Source: Candidatus Latescibacteria bacterium 4484_181 (GTDB lineage: Bacteria; Latescibacterota; MVCY01). Taken from it: 6,789 nt of DNA. Shown in pieces: positions 5,450 to 6,789 of the stretch. Position 1 is the stretch's first letter; the number at the start of each line of letters is the position of its first letter. The translations under genes were made by a program, and so were the position numbers. The stretch lies in assembly GCA_002049985.1 (NCBI GenBank), contig MVCY01000047.1:1-6789 (forward strand), read 5' to 3'. The notes under the pieces are model-generated. The model worked only from the letters and a program-made list of their open reading frames with translations. It was not told the origin of the DNA and ran no database searches.

Positions 5450-6789
5450 TTATCCCAGGATTTGCTCAATCTCCTTCTTGTCTGTTTCCATTATGTATGG
5501 GATACCCGAAACATCTGCAGCTTCTCGGGTTAGGGCAAATATGTCGTTCCTATCTAGCAAGTTGAGAACAAATTTCCGTTCCCCTGCCATGAGTTGTTTC
5601 AGTCCGATTGCAAGCCTATCATAGTAGGAATATACCCCTATTGCTGCAGGGGGGATACGTCTGAAGGCTTCCTCTCCATATTCTTCCTTGAGTTCTGCTG
5701 CATTGATGAAAGTCTTGAACAGCGCATCATCGTATTCTGCTCCCTCGCCATATTTTTTCCTAAGCAGCCTAGCCTGTGTTTTTCCAACCATGGCGGCAGT
5801 TAAGGTGGAGCGCCCCATGCACACTGCCTTTACATGAGGTGCCCCCAGAGCCAGTGCTTTAAATATTTGATCCTCTAGTGCGATTCCTCCTGCTATGGCG
5901 CAACTGGGAATAAATTCTCCTTTCTCTGCCAGCCTGCTGAGGAATTTGTACAGGAGGCTTTCCAAGTATACTGTAGGAATTCCCCACTCATTCATCATGC
6001 GCCAAGGGCTCATGCCCGTACCACCACCAGCTCCATCTACGGTGAGCAAGTCTATTTTTGCCTCTGAGGCAAACTTCACCGCCCGGGCTAGATCTGCTGG
6101 TCGATAAGCTCCTGTTTTCAATGTGATGTATTTGGCACCTATTTTTCTTAGCCGTTCTACTTCTTTGAGGAATGTTTCCTCTTCTACCATGCCCAGACGG
6201 GAATGACGCTCAAACTCTTTTATGGCTCCAGCGTTGTACGCTGCCTGAGCTGATGGGCTTTCCGGATCAGGTATAACAATGTAGCCCCTTTTCTTGAGTT
6301 CCATGGCTCTTTCTAAGGAGGGCAACTTGACTTCTCCGCCGATGTCCTTGGCCCCTTGCCCCCATTTTAGCTCGATGCCTTGAATTTTTAGTTTCTCCAC
6401 AGCGTACTCAGGAACGCCAATCCTGGTATCTTCCACATTGGCTTGGACCAACATAGCGCCATAGCCGTTGTACCAATCTTTATAAATCTCTACTCTTCTT
6501 GCCAACTCTGGTGATTTCACCACCTTGCCACTTTTAAATTCGGCATTGGGGTCCATGCCACAGACATTTTCACCGCATACAAGTACAGCGCCAGTCATAG
6601 CAATGGCGATAGCAGTCCCTTCCCAATTAATTCGGGCAATCTCTGTAGAACCCAGTGCGCCAGTGAAGAAGGGAACTTTCATATTGATCTTATTTCTTCC
6701 GGCTCCTATTTGAGTGGAAACATCTACGTTTTGAAACAGGGCCTTATCTGAATCTGCCTCGATTCCTGCGGCTCCAACACAGCTCCCCT
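5450..6789 (-). CDS. FMN-binding glutamate synthase family protein (GltB central/barrel domain), N-terminus off the window
   Basis: The frame is open through the right edge; the 35 codons before the first Met at 6682 carry family sequence (for example STQIGAGRNKIN), so the real start lies outside. It matches the FMN-binding TIM-barrel of glutamate synthase (Pfam Glu_synthase, COG0069), which in classic enzymes turns 2-oxoglutarate and ammonia into glutamate. Numbering from the Met at 6682: FFTGALGSTEIARINW (5-20), WGQGAKDIGGEVKLP (107-121), ITLKTGAYRP (186-195), the FMN phosphate-binding region TVDGAGGGTGMSPWRMM (214-230), and AGGIALEDQIFKALALGA (264-281). After AVCMGRSTL the usual [3Fe-4S] cysteine cluster of GltB is absent. 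The protein ends with a helical tail to QILG. Its position before glnA on the same strand fits a GS-GOGAT pair, but with no cluster cysteines the electron route and exact reaction are uncertain. It could be a related FMN enzyme rather than a true glutamate synthase. Confidence 0.85.
   Translation of the reverse strand, partial: GSCVGAAGIEADSDKALFQNVDVSTQIGAGRNKINMKVPFFTGALGSTEIARINWEGTAIAIAMTGAVLVCGENVCGMDPNAEFKSGKVVKSPELARRVEIYKDWYNGYGAMLVQANVEDTRIGVPEYAVEKLKIQGIELKWGQGAKDIGGEVKLPSLERAMELKKRGYIVIPDPESPSAQAAYNAGAIKEFERHSRLGMVEEETFLKEVERLRKIGAKYITLKTGAYRPADLARAVKFASEAKIDLLTVDGAGGGTGMSPWRMMNEWGIPTVYLESLLYKFLSRLAEKGEFIPSCAIAGGIALEDQIFKALALGAPHVKAVCMGRSTLTAAMVGKTQARLLRKKYGEGAEYDDALFKTFINAAELKEEYGEEAFRRIPPAAIGVYSYYDRLAIGLKQLMAGERKFVLNLLDRNDIFALTREAADVSGIPYIMETDKKEIEQILG

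Overview
The window looks like a piece of a bacterial chromosome, probably from the Chloroflexota (Dehalococcoidia-like). That is a weak inference from the Met-x-Pro-Asn form of the signal peptidase active-site box and from the gene set. It is not a taxonomic result. No transposase, integrase, CRISPR array or phage gene is visible.

Left part (1-1256): a type I signal peptidase gene (minus strand, running off the left edge) is divergent from a plus-strand gene for a SIMPL-domain (DUF541) lipoprotein, with 130 bases between them. The peptidase is odd: the expected catalytic serine is a cysteine.

Middle (1257-1530) is a scarred zone. It starts with the first 43 bases of a tRNA-Lys(CTT): acceptor 5' strand, D arm and anticodon arm are all good, but the tRNA loses its T arm and proper acceptor 3' strand at about 1356. 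Next comes a short plus-strand ORF (44 codons) with a strong ribosome binding site. It ends exactly where the minus-strand pdxT gene loses its family similarity (about 1520). So about 165 bases of sequence lie between two broken genes.

Right part (1421-6789, all minus strand, read right to left): an FMN-barrel glutamate-synthase-family gene (5' end outside the window), a 386-base gap, then glnA, nadE and pdxT, which look like one operon. GlnA makes glutamine from glutamate and ammonia. The glutamate-synthase-like protein may serve the glutamate side. NadE and PdxT are both glutamine amidotransferases that use glutamine as the ammonia donor for NAD and pyridoxal phosphate synthesis. nadE and pdxT overlap by four bases (ATGA). 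PdxT here has its cysteine nucleophile but has lost the C-terminal part with the catalytic His and Glu, so it is probably not a working glutaminase.

I see no clear new multi-gene system. The observations most worth following are the Ser-to-Cys signal peptidase, the double breakpoint between tRNA-Lys and pdxT, the glutamate synthase homologue without the iron-sulfur cysteines, and a perfect 14-bp palindrome in front of glnA.
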